Shown here one piece after another: positions 30,384-42,269 of a stretch of 64,000 bases of DNA. The stretch spans positions 81,132,455 to 81,196,454 of the forward strand of contig NC_090751.1 in NCBI RefSeq assembly GCF_036898095.1, written 5' to 3'. A model generated the notes under the pieces. That model worked only from the letters and a program-made list of their open reading frames with translations. It had not been told where the DNA came from and did no database searches. The translations under genes were made by a program, and so were the position numbers. Source of the stretch: Palaemon carinicauda (taxonomy: Eukaryota > Arthropoda > Malacostraca > Decapoda > Palaemonidae). Numbering within the stretch: the stretch's first letter is position 1; every line of letters starts with the position of its first letter.

Positions 30384-33136
30384 TTAAACAGCAGGTTTAA
30401 CGACACTACCCACTGCTACCACAGACCTCTTCAGTTGCTCCACTTGCTTCGCATAGTGACGAAAGAAAACTCTGGAAGACTTCCAGCCAGTGTATGAGCG
30501 AAGATGTTCGAAATCCATACTATTGAAGAAATTTAAGGATGAGGCAACTTTCCTCGGATCGTGACCTGCGGGTGTACTGTCTGGATCCGCTCTGCGAACA
30601 AAATAGGTGATTTTCGCCCTAAGTTGTTTCAGGGATAAATTTGAGCCTGATGTTTCTCCCCTGAATAGTTGACCACCCCTGAAGTCTGAAGTTCTACGAA
30701 GATAGACCTTTAGGCATTCCACTGGACATAGAGATGCATCTTCTTTCAGAGGGCAGATTCTCCAGGGACCCCACCTGTTGGTGGGCAACTCGTTCTTGGC
30801 GAGAAACGTAGGATCCGGAAACAAGTTCAGTTCTCCCCCATCCAAGAGCTGAACACGACCTTCCTCTCTCGAGAGGGCCACAATTTCACTAACCCTGGCC
30901 CCCGAAGCGAGTGCAAACAGAAAAATAACTTTTTGGGTCAAATCCTTTAAAGCACACTCCTCATTGTTCAACAGCGAAGCCAAATGAAGAACTTTATCCA
31001 TGAAATGGGCTTCGGAGGTGCTGATGGTCTGAGCCTAGCACAGGCTTTCGGAATTTTATTAAAAATATCGTTAGAGAGGTCCACCTGGAAGGCATACAAA
31101 ATGGGTCTTGTCAAAGCAGATTTACGCATTGATATAGTGTTGGCTGTTAACCCTTGACCATGGAGGTGGATGAAGAAAGATAAGCAGAAGTCCGTCGAGA
31201 TCTTTTGCGGATTCTTCGCCTTGACAAAGGCCACCCATTTTCTCCATGATGACTCATATTGCCTTCTAGTGGATTTGCACTTATATTCCTCTAGGAAGTC
31301 TATACTGTCTTTCGAAATCCCGAAACGTTTTCTCACCGCTAGGGAGAGAAAATCATGAGCTGTAGGTTCCGGGTTTTCTGTGATGAAGCGCAGACAGTCG
31401 ACTTCTGAACTCGCTGGGTCAGAACTGGATCTGGTAATGATAGACAATTCAGCCGTAGTTCCAATGCCAGAGGGAACCACACGCTGTTCGGCCACTTGTG
31501 AGCCACTATTGCCGCTACTCCCTTGAAAGATCTCAGTTTGTTGAGGACCCTCAATAGAAGGTTGTGAGGAGGGAACAGGTAAATCCTGGACCATCTGTTC
31601 CAGTCGAGGGACATCGCGTCCACTGCTTCCGCCAAGGGATCCTCGTACGGGGACACGTAAAGGGGTAACTTCTTGTTGTCTTTCGTCGCAAAGAGGTCTA
31701 TCTGCAGTTCTGGGACTTGACTCAAGATGAAGAAGAATGATCCTGCGTCTAGGGACCATTCCGACTCTATCGGTGTGAACCTGGATAGAGTGTCCGCTGT
31801 CACATTGCGGACTCCTTGAAGGTGAACTGCCGACAGGTACCACTTCTTCTTTTCCGCCAGTCGAAAGATGGCTAACATCACCTGGTTGAGTGGTGGTGAC
31901 CTCGATCCTTGTCGATTCAAGCATCTCACAATCACCTCGCTGTCCAGTACCAACCTTATGTGGATCGAGCGACGAGGGGAGACTTTCTTCAAGGTAAAGA
32001 GTACTGCCATAGCTTCCAGAAAGCTTATGTGAAATGTCTTGAATAGATTGGACCAAGTTCCTTGGGCCTTCTTCCGATGAGAATGACCTCCCCACCCCTC
32101 CTTCGAGGCGTCTGTGTGAATAGTCAATGAGGGGGGAGGTGGCTGAAGAAGCACCGACTTCTTTAGTTGCCTGACTTGGGACCAAGGCCTGAGAAGCGTA
32201 CGTAGACGAAGCGGTACTGGTCTTATCAGATCTCTTCGCACGTTTGATGCATAACTTCTCCAAACTCCGGTTGCATCCTTTAGCTGTGCTCTTAGCACTG
32301 GGTCTGTTACTGAGGCAAACTGGAGAGAACCCAGCACTCTCTCCTGTTCGCGTCTTGATATCCTTTCGGAATCCAGAAGTCTCTTGACAGAACCAGCTAT
32401 CTCCTTCCTCTTCTTCGCCGGGATGGAGAGTTGGTGTGACACTAGGTCCCAGTGGATTCCCAACCACTGGAACTTTTGAGATGGAGAAAGCCGAGACTTT
32501 TTTCTGTTGATCTTGAAGCCTAGATGCTCTAGGAACTGGATCACCTGTAGGGAAGCTTGCAAACATTCTGTCTTGGATGCTGCCCACACCAGCCAGTCGT
32601 CCAGGTAGGCTACCACCTGGATTCCCTTTAGGCATAATTGTTTGAGAGCTGCGCTTGCAAGCTTCGTGACGATCCTTGGGGCTATGTTTAGCCCGAATGG
32701 CATGGCTCTGAAGGCATAGAGTCTTCGATGTAGCTTGAACCCTAGGTAGGGGGAGAGTTGGCGATTGATTGGAACGTGCCAATAGGCGTCTGACAAATCT
32801 ATGGAGACGGTATATGCTCTCTTGGGCAGTAAGGTCCTTATGTGTTGCAGTGTTAGCATCTTGAACTTGCAGTTCACTATGAACTTGTTGAGTGGCGACA
32901 AGTCCAGAATGACTCTGAGTTTTTCTGAGTCCTTCTTGGGAACTCAAAACAGCCTCCCTTGGAATTTGATGGACTTTACCCTTCGGATTACTCTTTTCTC
33001 CAACAGTTCTTGAATGTACTCCTCCAGAACGGGGGTGGAGTGTTGGAAAAATCGAGGGCACGGGGGTGGAGTGCTGTACCAACTCCAACCCAGTCCATTC
33101 TTGAGTAGGCTGTGGGCCCAGGGATCGAAGGTCCAC
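30384..33136 (-). pseudogene. D3 tyrosine recombinase with long overlap frame, one frameshift
   Basis: The frame 33136-30968 (722 codons) runs open opposite RT/RH and into the recombinase core-binding region (TRRQYESSWRKWVAF, NTISMRKSALTRP, IPKACARLRP). It breaks at PISW near 31000, where four bases present in D2 are missing. The catalytic part continues in another frame (31001-30384): ASGARVSEIVALSR, GHDPRKVASS, YTGWKSSRVFFRHY. All catalytic residues are present. Upstream the frame is in phase with gag and separated from it only by the UGA at 33179-33181. Confidence 0.82.
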
Positions 33137-33507
33137 CGATCCCGAAAATTCTAAAGTCTCCCTCCTACTGGTATCATCTCACTTTGGCTGCTGTTGCTCT
33201 GAGGTCTTGCCTCCTTGACCGCGACCACCCCTGAATCCCCTCCCCCTTGAGGGGCGCCTAGACGAACCTCTGGCTGCTCCTCTAGGCTTCGCTCGAAAGG
33301 TAGTTGACTGCCCTTCGAACCCTGGGTTAAATGCCGGAGACTGCGTAGACACGGCTTGGGGTACCCACTGGTACGTGGTCGGGGTTTGTGCCACCATCTG
33401 GGGGACTGTAGGCATAGGAAGTTGTTGCTGCTGCTGTCTGAATGGCTTGGCTGGCTGAGAGGGTAGCCTAGTCTTCTTAGTCTTCCTCTTTGGTTGGGGT
33501 CCCTCAT
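31339..33507 (-). pseudogene. D3 reverse transcriptase / RNase H, two premature stops
   Basis: Same domain order as D1 and D2: VGGRL, RVILDLSPLNKF, VSIDLSDAYWHVP, MPFGLNIAPRIVTKL, YLDD (32596-32607), RNase H (IHTDASKEGWGG, VTADTLSR) and the DLFATKDN...YLFPP segment. In-frame stops occur at 33151-33153 (TAG after VGGRL) and 32944-32946 (TGA in RLF-stop-VPKKD). From 32901 to 31339 it is open. The overlapping YR frame contains neither stop. Confidence 0.85.
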
Positions 33508-35134
33508 CTGGGGAAGACTTTCTCTTGAGAGATAGGCCCCACTTCTGGAGAAGGTTTCTATTCTCCGTGGCGGCCTTATCTACAACCTCCTTGACCGTTT
33601 CACTAGGGAAGAGGTCTTTGCCCCAAATGTTGGAGGAGATTAGCTTCCTTGGCTCGTGCCTCACCGCAGCCGAGGCGAACACGAACTCCCTACAAGCCCT
33701 CCTAGCTTTGACGAAGCTATAAAGGTCCTTCGTCACTATGGCTAGGTGTGTCTTAGCCACAACCATAAATATTTCATGGACCTTGGGGTCACTTGCCATT
33801 GTCTCCAGAGTCATTTGATGAGACAATGAGGCTGCAAGTCTTTCTTTTGTCTCAAACTCCCTGCGCAAAAGAAAGTCAGACAGCTTGGGGAGGTTCTCAC
33901 CGAACTGACGTCCGGCAATATCAGCCTCCAACTTCACGTCTGAGAAGGTAAGATGGATGTCCTTCCAGTCCTTGTGGTCCATGGGTAGGGCCAAAGACAG
34001 AGGTTTACACTCCTCCAAGGAGGGGCATGGCTTACCTGCCTCGATCGCTTTCAGCACAGCCGTAAACCCTTTCTGCATGAAGGGGAAGGCTCTAGAAGGA
34101 GAGGACACAAAGGAAGGGGGCTTCTTACTCAAAGCAGGTACCTTTGAGTTTGTGAAGCCCCTCTCTTTCATCGAGCTTGACAGTAAAGCTTGAGCCTTAG
34201 CGTGGTCAAAAACTATGACCTCCTTCGGCTCCGTTTCTTCCTTTGAGGCTGGTTTCTTCCTTAGACGGACATAACAGTCCGGATACGACTCCTTGCTGGG
34301 CTAGAATTCCACCTCCTCAAGGGGGACTGAGCCCAACTTCTCCGAAATGACGATTTTTCCCGTCGTCATAGGCATGTGCTCGGCATACCTCCAAGGGTTG
34401 GCATCTGAGCACAAAGGAAGGTCTTTCACGCTGAGCTTCTTCTGGGGCCCACGTGATGCTGCAAGTCTCCGCATCTCCAGCTTCATTGCAGCAGCCTTCT
34501 CATTATTTTCCCTCTGCATCTGTTGGATCATTCCAACGATGGAGGAAAGGGTCTTTCCCAGCTCATCTGGGAGAGAGGATGATGTTGAGGGAATAGGTTC
34601 AGGGGCCTGAACCGGAGTAGCCGACACCTCGTCGAACTCTTCCTCCTCATTGTCTGGAGCCTGCTCCTCTTCCTGGTCTTCTGCCAGAAGGTCTTTTTCC
34701 AAACACTCGGACACCTCCGACATCCTATCGTCCAATTGGATGTCCTGCAGGGCGTCCGCGATTTCAGCATCCACCGGGATCTGAACTAACGGTATCTCCG
34801 CTTGAGGCTGGGGAATCACTGCCTCAGCTGACGCCTTGGGGAAAAGGTAAGCCCTCATCTTCTCACTTGGAAGATAGGGGCCAGAAGTGTTCTTCTGAAA
34901 GCCCCTTACCCAGGTACGAAGCATCTCCCTTGCTGCGTCCCTTGACTCCGCCGTCTTAGGGGAATCAAAAGCCTCAGTAATCAGGTTTGTGCACACGGTA
35001 CATACCTGCGGGTCCCAATACCGGAGATCACCTTTGGAGACTGCGCATGCTGCGTGCCTCCTACACAAGTCATGTCCGCAGAAGTTCTTGCTGCGGACGT
35101 TGGAGAAAACGCTTCCACACTTCGGATGGTCCTC
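33179..35134 (-). pseudogene. D3 gag-like ORF1, one in-frame stop
   Basis: Exon 2 begins at 35134 after CTTTACAG on the minus strand. It encodes the Cys/His domain (HPKCGSVFSNVRSKNFCGH, LCRRHAACA, WDPQVCTVC), WVRGFQKNTSGPYLPSEKMR, an acidic linker, a helical stretch (GMIQQMQRENNEKAAAM), the VKDLPLCSDANPWRYAEH core, DLYSFVKARRACREFVFAS, HEPRKLISSNIWGKDLFP and an RGG-rich tail. One TAG at 34301-34303 (LEEVEF-stop) interrupts an otherwise single frame. It ends at UGA 33179-33181, in phase with the YR frame. There is no second intron, unlike D1 and D7. Confidence 0.82.
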
Positions 35135-37221
35135 CTGTAAAGAGAAGAAAATTCCATGAGTATCAAGTGAACTACGTATCACTGGATATACATAGCTTAG
35201 AATAACTAAACTAGAAAGGAAAGACACACACTTGTATTTCCCGCACAGTCAATTGCTGCAACCTTCCAGATAATAAAATCGTATGGTTAATCTATTCTAG
35301 AGTGACCAAGAAATAATTTCCAGAGGAAACAGGTGTAGCTCACACCCAAATAAGTGATTTTAAAATACTGGATAGTAGATAAGAAAGAACTCACTTTCTT
35401 TATCCGTATGGTTACACCAAAGGGCTGTGTAAAACAACACAAAAGTGTTAAAAAAATTTAGTGTTGTAACATATACTATACTATAGTTTTCTCCCTACAG
35501 TATATACTATACTGACAAATACTGGCTACAGTATAGAAGGTAATGTGCCGGCCGGCACACACCTTAACTAGTTCCAAAGTATACTACTTATAGACTATAA
35601 GGTGGAAGAACGCTGGTTCAAATGCATGTGCCGGCCGGCAGTCACTGCCGGCCGGCAACTACACAAGATAGCACCCGGCTGCCGGCCGCCAAACGTAGCG
35701 GCCGGCAGAACCTCGGTGTGTTTCTATTGCCGGCCGGCAGGGGACTGCCGGCCGGCAGCTAAACAACAACAGCACCCGGCTGCCGGCCACTAATCGTAGC
35801 GGCCGGCAGAACTATGGTGTGATATTATAGCCGGCCGGCAAAGGTATACAACCAATGCCGGCCGGCAGCAAAAGAACCAGAGAACTCCGACTGCCCGGCT
35901 GCCGGCCACTTAGGCCGGCAGCTGGGCTAGGGTACAAACACTAGAAGAAAAACAGAATGGATGCCAGGATAAGAGACTGTACTGCCTCATAGCCCGGCAA
36001 CCCGAAAGAGTGCACATAAGGAAGGGGAGAATATAACTTCAGGCTTCCTGACCAATGCCATCTGGCTCTACAGACAAACATGGATGAGAGACCAAGGGAG
36101 GTCCGGGAAGCACTCAAAGCAGAAGACCCTTGCCGGCCGGCAGCTGAGTCAACCCCACATCCTAACCTATGCTAGGTACAGATGTAGAATGACAGACAGG
36201 GATGCAATGGCTAGGCCATCACTAAGGAAAGAGGGGGAAAGGAGAAAAGAGGGTCCTGCCAACCTTGCTCTAATAATGAATCACCCGCAGCCAAGAAACT
36301 CATCTTAGCCTAGAGGAGATCCGAGGAGGGAGGCCAGCAATACTTGCCAACTCCCTCGGAACCAAAGCAAGGAAGGCGTTGTTATTCACAGAAAAAGGAG
36401 TATCTCATCCTCCACACCGAGAACAACAACACTGGACTAGTCTGCTAGATCACAAAAAGAAGAAATCATCTCGTACAGAAACCTTCGAAAGTGAACTAAG
36501 GAGGCTAAGCCTCCTATGTCTGCTGTCCACCTAGCAAGGGAATCTCAACCACAATGCTAGACAGAAACAGACTCAGACTAAGAACTCTGATGTCCTGGCC
36601 CTTCCTGAAGCCAGACTTACTGGAAACAGGAAAGAACAGAAACACCCTAATATAGTAGTATCTAAAGCCCAAGGCTTAAGCAGAGTTAAAGGGATTGCAC
36701 ACATTCTCCGAAGAGAAGAGAGCAACCGGGGAGTGTGAGAAAGTATACTTAGGCCTCATAGACAACTAGCCTAGGCGCGAAGAGAATCGATTACCTAAAT
36801 CACCGAAACTCACTCGTATACTATCTTGGAAGAAAATCAACATAATCTTAAATGTATAAAACTGCCTAAAGCTTCAATAAAATTTTAAAACACTCGGAAA
36901 TCTGAATATCATGCAGAAAGTACTAGGGCCAAACGACTAGGCTACAAGGTCTAGCGTAGGCCAGAATCGGCAATTCATTCGCCAAAACGAAAATACTAAA
37001 AGCATCATATAAAGAAATCCTATGAAACGCTGAATAGCTAAAATTATTAAAGCGAAACAGCCGGGAACGTCGCTCTGGCTAGCTAAAAAACTCATGCATA
37101 GCGAGCGACAGCGTCCAGGACGCCTCCGGTAGGCAACAGCTCTTGTAACAAAGATATCACTATCAATTTATTTTAAAATCACCAAGAGCTTACATTTATA
37201 CATAAAAGAGATAATACTCAA
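35135..37221 (-). other. D3 gag intron 1 with palindromic array
   Basis: About 2.1 kb between leader exon and exon 2. It contains the TGCCGGCCGGCA array described separately. The rest has no gene. Confidence 0.6.
35548..36140. repeat. Array of self-complementary TGCCGGCCGGCA sites
   Basis: Perfect or near-perfect copies of the 12-bp palindrome lie near 35549, 35629, 35647, 35729, 35746, 35830, 35856 and 36130. Half-palindromic GCTGCCGGCC and AGCGGCCGGCAGAAC words lie between them. A larger unit of about 113 bp (ending with paired palindromes) repeats two to three times between 35640 and 35930. The array lies in intron 1 of D3; D2 has a decayed counterpart. Confidence 0.8.
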
Positions 37222-37254
37222 CTTATCAGAAGCAAAAGAAGTTGGAGAAAGCAT
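37222..37254 (-). CDS. D3 gag leader exon 1
   Basis: An 11-codon ATG stretch (MLSPTSFASDK) ending in AAG before TTGAGTATT, equivalent to the leader exons of D1, D2, D4 and D7. Confidence 0.55.
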
Positions 37255-38596
37255 TATAAAGTTGAAATAATCCAAGAATTGCGAGATAACACAGGGAAAA
37301 ACACCGAGTTGTTGAGCTACGCAAAAAGGAATACAGATGGCGCCGTGAGCGGCGCAATGCACGCTTACGAAACGGGAGAGGAGAGATACCTTGCGAGCAG
37401 CTCTCCTTTCTTTCTCGTTTTTCGTTTTCTTGCCAATTGACCCCTTCGAAGTGTTAACTCTGTTCGGGGTGCAGATTGCTATGTGGCGTGTCAAGAATAC
37501 GTCCTCTGATATTTCGCGATATCCCTGGTTCTTTTATTAGGGATATTCGCTCCAGGAGTTAGAATTCTGGGTACCTTAAGGTAAATTCTCTGGAAATATT
37601 GCCGTAGTTATATATACCCAAGGAAGCTACCCTTTAGGAACTTCCATCAGGACGACATGGCTTGAGCCCAAAAAAGTAAATTTGCTGTCGAGAATCACAC
37701 CTAAAATTTTGAAAGTCATACAAATTTAAAGAAACATTATCAACACTGAGATCCGGATGTTGAGGAGCCACCGTCCTTGACCTACTTACAATCATACTTT
37801 GAGTTTTGTTAGGATTCAACTTCATACCCCATAATTTGCACCATGCACTAATTTTAGCTATATCTATATCAGATCTACATTCAGGGGATGGAATTGTTGC
37901 AAAGAGAGTAGCATCATCTGCATATCCTAGATATATGTAAAAGATGCCATTGCATCAATGAAAAAGTAAAATGAGAGTATCATTAATTCAATCAAACTAA
38001 AAACAATTATATAAACATAATATTCAATCACTTGATGAGAATCAAAAACCAAGAATATAAAAAAATACAATGACTGACCAGTAACTCCCTTGTCTGCGGG
38101 TACACTCAGACACATTATTCTAACTAATTTCTCTTCCTCTTGTTTTATTAAATTTTTTATAGTTTATATAGGAAATATTTCTTAAAGTTATTGCTATTCT
38201 TAAAATATTTTTTTAGGCTCAGCCATGTTGTGCTGATGGAAGGGTTCCTATAGGTAGCCTTCTAAGGAATATTTGCTAGTGATACTCCCATAGAATTAAA
38301 ACCAAAGGTCTCCAGGATTCCAACTCCTGGCACGAGTATCCAGTAAAGGATATCATAGTAATATCAGGGAACGTATTCTAGATACGACACATGGCAATTT
38401 TCACCCTGAATAGATTTAACACTTCACTGTAAGGGGGAAGAGTGGTGAAAGGAAGGGGTGCCGTTCTAAGTACCCGGTGAATCCCCTTCCCTACTACTAC
38501 TACTGCGAATCCACCATTCCTATTCTTGTAGCCTGCTAAGAGTGTGTATGCTATCCCTTAGCCAGGTGTTTTTCAAGTTTTTGGAACTTTCTCATT

Positions 38597-38629
38597 ATGC
38601 AATCATCAGCACCTTCGTCATCTGGAAAG
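38597..38629 (+). CDS. D4 gag leader exon 1
   Basis: An 11-codon ATG stretch (MQSSAPSSSGK) ending at AAG/TTGAGTATT, like those of the sister elements. The downstream 3' splice site before exon 2 has decayed from the expected ACAG to ACAA (40288-40291). Confidence 0.5.
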
Positions 38630-40291
38630 TTGAGTATTCATTCTTTCCTTGGTGTAATTTTGGCCTCCCTCTTCACGGTTAAATTCATTAATTTAAGTGT
38701 GTTTTGGTGAGCATTGCCGATGCCGGAGGCAGCCATTTTATGACGGCTGTCGCCCTTTATATGATTGCATATTATTTAGATAGTAGGGCAACCCTTTCCC
38801 GGCTTTACGCTAATATGTTAGCTATTTAGGCAATTTATATAAGATGTGATATTGCATGCATGAATTTTAACTTTCTAAGTTATTATGTGACTTTACTTAA
38901 CGTATTCGTGTCGGAGCCCCGGTGGTACTGATCACCTTTGCCGGGGCTCCTACCGGAGCAGATTTATCTTGTTCATATATACGTTTGTAAAGTAATTTCT
39001 CTTGTTTAGCCGCAATCTTTATCGTTTCTTCTCGATTCTGATGAGTTTATATATTCTCTCGAATCTATGGAATATTCCAGATAAGTTACGATAATTATCC
39101 TCTCTCTGAGAGAAGAGGCTAAACCCTTCTTTCCTCCCTGAGTGGTGCCGCTGGCATAGGCGGCCGTCACTGTCTCTCTTCATTGCTGTCAAGTAGAACG
39201 ATGTTCTTCCTGCCTCCGGCTTTGAAACAGACAGTGACATACTCAGGGTGCCCTTGTCTTGCCAACGGCAATGTCGTCAGCACAGAAAGTCATACTACCC
39301 AGCTCATTGTTTTGAGGAGGACAACATAGCCTGCCACCAACAAGATTCTTTCGCTGGTATTCTGACAATCACCCCGGCTTGCTGGGACGATTGCGTTATC
39401 GGCAGGTGTCCTGCCAGCAGCAGTTAGTTCCTTCGTCTCGCTACTGCCTTTCCCCTGACTTCCCTTCCTTTATAGGAAGTTGATAAGAATGAGGGAGAGC
39501 TGAAATATCTTCTGACGGCTGCCGGCATGAAACCTGATATACTTTGAAAGTTTTCAGCTCTCTCTTGAGTTGTCATTTACATTCTTTGCCACGGGCTCTA
39601 TGGCCGGCGACAGGCTAGTGTGTAGATGGGTGGGAGCCAGAATCTGGCAGATTCTTCCCCCTTTCATTGGAACTTTCACTCTAGAAGGTAGAGTGAAATT
39701 GGACATATAGTCCTCTGACACTTTCCGCTATTATGTCCATTCATAATAGTGGGAAATTCTTCTTTAATCTTTCTCTCTCTCCTTTGGTTAGCTGTGTCAG
39801 GTACTAGCCCACTGCCAGCAGACTACTGTATATAATCATACAGTAGTATATATGTTTCTAACATATCCTGTGTTCCCTGTCGCAGACGATTGTTGAGACC
39901 ACAATATTTGTTGAGGTTGAGTAATCCCTCAACACCCTGATGGTATTCCTTGATCTTCGGGGATTTACAATACCCGATCTGTATTAATATAGTACTACAG
40001 GTGGATAGTGTTGGTATAAATTACTTACTTACACTAACTCTAGTTTCTAGAGTTTCTCTCCCTTGTAACCTTCCCTATCAGGGAAACTTAATATTAATAC
40101 GGACGGAGGTCTCAGCAATAGTCTGGGAAGAGAATTCACTCGGATATGTGTCTTTTCTTATTTCCTTTCAAGCTTACTATCCTAAGCTACCATATCCAAT
40201 AGAGATTACTATTGTTATTATACATTGCATGCTCTATATATCACTCAGATACAAGACTTTAGACTCATAGAAAGTTTCTCCTTCTTTACAA
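38630..40291 (+). other. D4 gag intron 1
   Basis: 1.66 kb with scattered GCCGGC words (for example near 39525 and 39603) and no palindrome array. No gene seen. Confidence 0.5.
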
Positions 40292-42267
40292 GATGACCCT
40301 ACGGAGAAATATGGAGCGATGTTCTGCAACCACAAGGGGAGGGACTTTTGTGGCCACACGATGTGTAGGTCTCAGGCCCCTGCTGCATCATCACAGGAGC
40401 CCTGAAATATTGGGACCCGAAGGGTTGCACCATCTGTTCTATCCCGCTAACTAATGGCTTCGGTGAAGCCACCTTAGTTACCCTAGAGACTAGGGACTCG
40501 GCGAGGGATACCCTTCGCAAATGGGTAAGGGGGTTCCAGAAGAAGTCCGAAGGACCATACATAACCAACGACTCCCTGAGGCGCATATTGTTCCCCAAGG
40601 CTCTTCCTATTGCGGTGGTGTCCCAGGAACAGCTTCAGTCTCCCTTCATCCAGCTGAAGGTCGACTCGGACATCAACAGGGCCTTAGAGGACATGGACAT
40701 TCAACAAGAGAGGATGTCAGAAGTGTCCTCCAACACGGAACAAGATCTGCTGCACGGTTTCCCTGAAGAGGACGAGGATCTTCCCCGCATGGAGGAATAG
40801 GGATCCCTCTCGACGGCGACAGACAACCCCCAGTTTGCCGTGGCCACATACCCACTACCATCAATGTCCTCTAAACAGACTCCACAACCTGTTGCTCTGG
40901 CTAATGCGAGTGAGGAGATTCTGACGTCTCTGAAACTCATGATGGAGTCATTCCAACAAGAACAGAAAGCCATGCAGGAGTCATTCAGGCAGCAGCAAAG
41001 AACTATGCAGGAGAAGATCAACCGTCTTGGAACCGCCAGGGGCACGTCTAAGAAGCCCCTTAGAGTGTGCGATCTCCCTCATTGCTCCGAATCCAATCCC
41101 TGGAGGTATGCGGAGCTTATGCCCATAATGGATGGAAAACTATTCGTTTCCGAGAAGTTGGGAGCCAGACCGATTGAAGACCTCGATTTCTGGCCTAACT
41201 TCCCTGCTTATTCCGAGTGCTATGAGAGACTGCAGGAGGAAAATGCGACCCGAAAAGAAATGGTCCCTAGGGAGGTCATCGTGTTTGAACACGATAAGGC
41301 GCAGGCCATCCTTCTGAAGACCCTGAAGGGAGCCGAATATACAAATTCTAAAGTCTCAGCATTGAGCAAGAAACGCGCCACCTTTCTTGCCCTCTCCTCG
41401 ATCTCATTTCCATTTACGGAGAAAGCTTTTGACTCTGTCGTCAAGGTTGCCGAAGAGGGAAAACCCTGCCCGACTCTGGAAGAATGCAAGCCATTCTCCC
41501 TCACACTGCCTACCAGTGAAGGAAAGTGGAAGGATGTCCACCTAATCTTCTCCGTCTCCAAACTAGACCCGGAGATCGCAGGTCAGCAGTTTAACGAGAA
41601 CCTTTCTAAGTTGCCAAACATTCTTCTGAAGAAGGAACAGGAGTCAAAGGAGAGACTTGCGGCCTCTCTCTCTCATCAGAACTGCTTGGAGTTAAGCGCA
41701 AGCAAGCATAATGCCCCAGAAATCTTCCTTTTTCTAGCCAAGTCTCACATGGGTACCCTTGTGAAGGACTTTTACGCTTTCCTCAGGGTGAGGAGAGCTT
41801 GCAAAGAGTTCGTCCTGGTTGCAGCGACCATCCGGCACGAACCAAGGAAGTTGATTACCTCGAACATCTGGGGTAAAGACCTTTTCCCACAGGATCTAGT
41901 CCACGAGGTCATAGCGAGGGCAGCGACGGAGAACAGGAACCTTCTCCAAAAATGGGGAATGTCCTCGAAGAGGAAATCTTCTTCAGAAGGAGGTCCCCAG
42001 CCCAAGAACAAGAGGGCAAGGAGACCGCGAAGACCTGCGCAAATCCCCGCCCTGACCATGACCACAATGCATTAGACCACCTTCCAGATGGTCCCTCAGC
42101 AGCTGGTAACCCAGTTGCCGGTATTCAACCCTCCTTTGAGAGGCAGTCGACTTCCTTTCGCCCCAGCCAGAAAGGAAGAGGTTCTAAGAGTTCTCCAAGA
42201 AGTAACTTCTCTCGGGGCTGAGGAGGACGTGGTCGCGGAGGCAAATCTGCAGGACCCCCCAAGCAAT
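40292..42267 (+). pseudogene. D4 gag-like ORF1, multiple disruptions
   Basis: The Cys/His domain begins at 40292 (MFCNHKGRDFCGHTMCRSQ) and shifts frame near 40380 before KYWDPKGCTIC. Then come WVRGFQKKSEGPY, an in-frame TAG at 40798-40800, a Gln-rich helical stretch (MMESFQQEQKAMQESFRQQQ), the VCDLPHCSESNPWRYAEL core, IEDLDFWPNFPAYSECY, LRVRRACKEFVLVAA and HEPRKLITSNIWGKDLFP. Another frameshift lies near 42060, and a CGA-to-TGA type stop at 42219-42221 interrupts the RGG tail. The ancestral terminal UGA is probably near 42265-42267, again followed by open sequence in phase with YR. Confidence 0.75.
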
Positions 42268-42269
42268 GA

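Larger units (their letters stand above)
28916..37675 (-). mobile_element. DIRS-type retrotransposon D3
   Basis: 8,760 bp, transcribed leftward. The ends are CGGATTTTGAGCG (28916) and GAGCCCAAAAAA (37675). Inverted terminal repeats are about 345-380 bp (28916-29293 and 37327-37675), and the ICR at about 29372-29465 again equals the joined ends. It splits the LINE L1 frame between Thr and Phe codons; the flanks rejoin without lost or duplicated bases. Gag and RT carry single stop codons, and YR a small deletion, so it is recently dead. Confidence 0.9.
19250..37940 (-). mobile_element. LINE copy L1, split by D2 and D3
   Basis: Three pieces belong to one minus-strand LINE: 37676-37940, 28869-28915 and 19250-19987. 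The 3' tail contains the motif 'gttggagcccctggtcttata'-like sequence and ends in (TAA)n at about 19250-19262. Related tails occur at 46319-46436 and 57775-58060. The upstream end at about 37940 is a 5' truncation. The clade is not certain; a (TAA)n tail and this RT type fit I/Jockey-related non-LTR elements. Confidence 0.8.
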
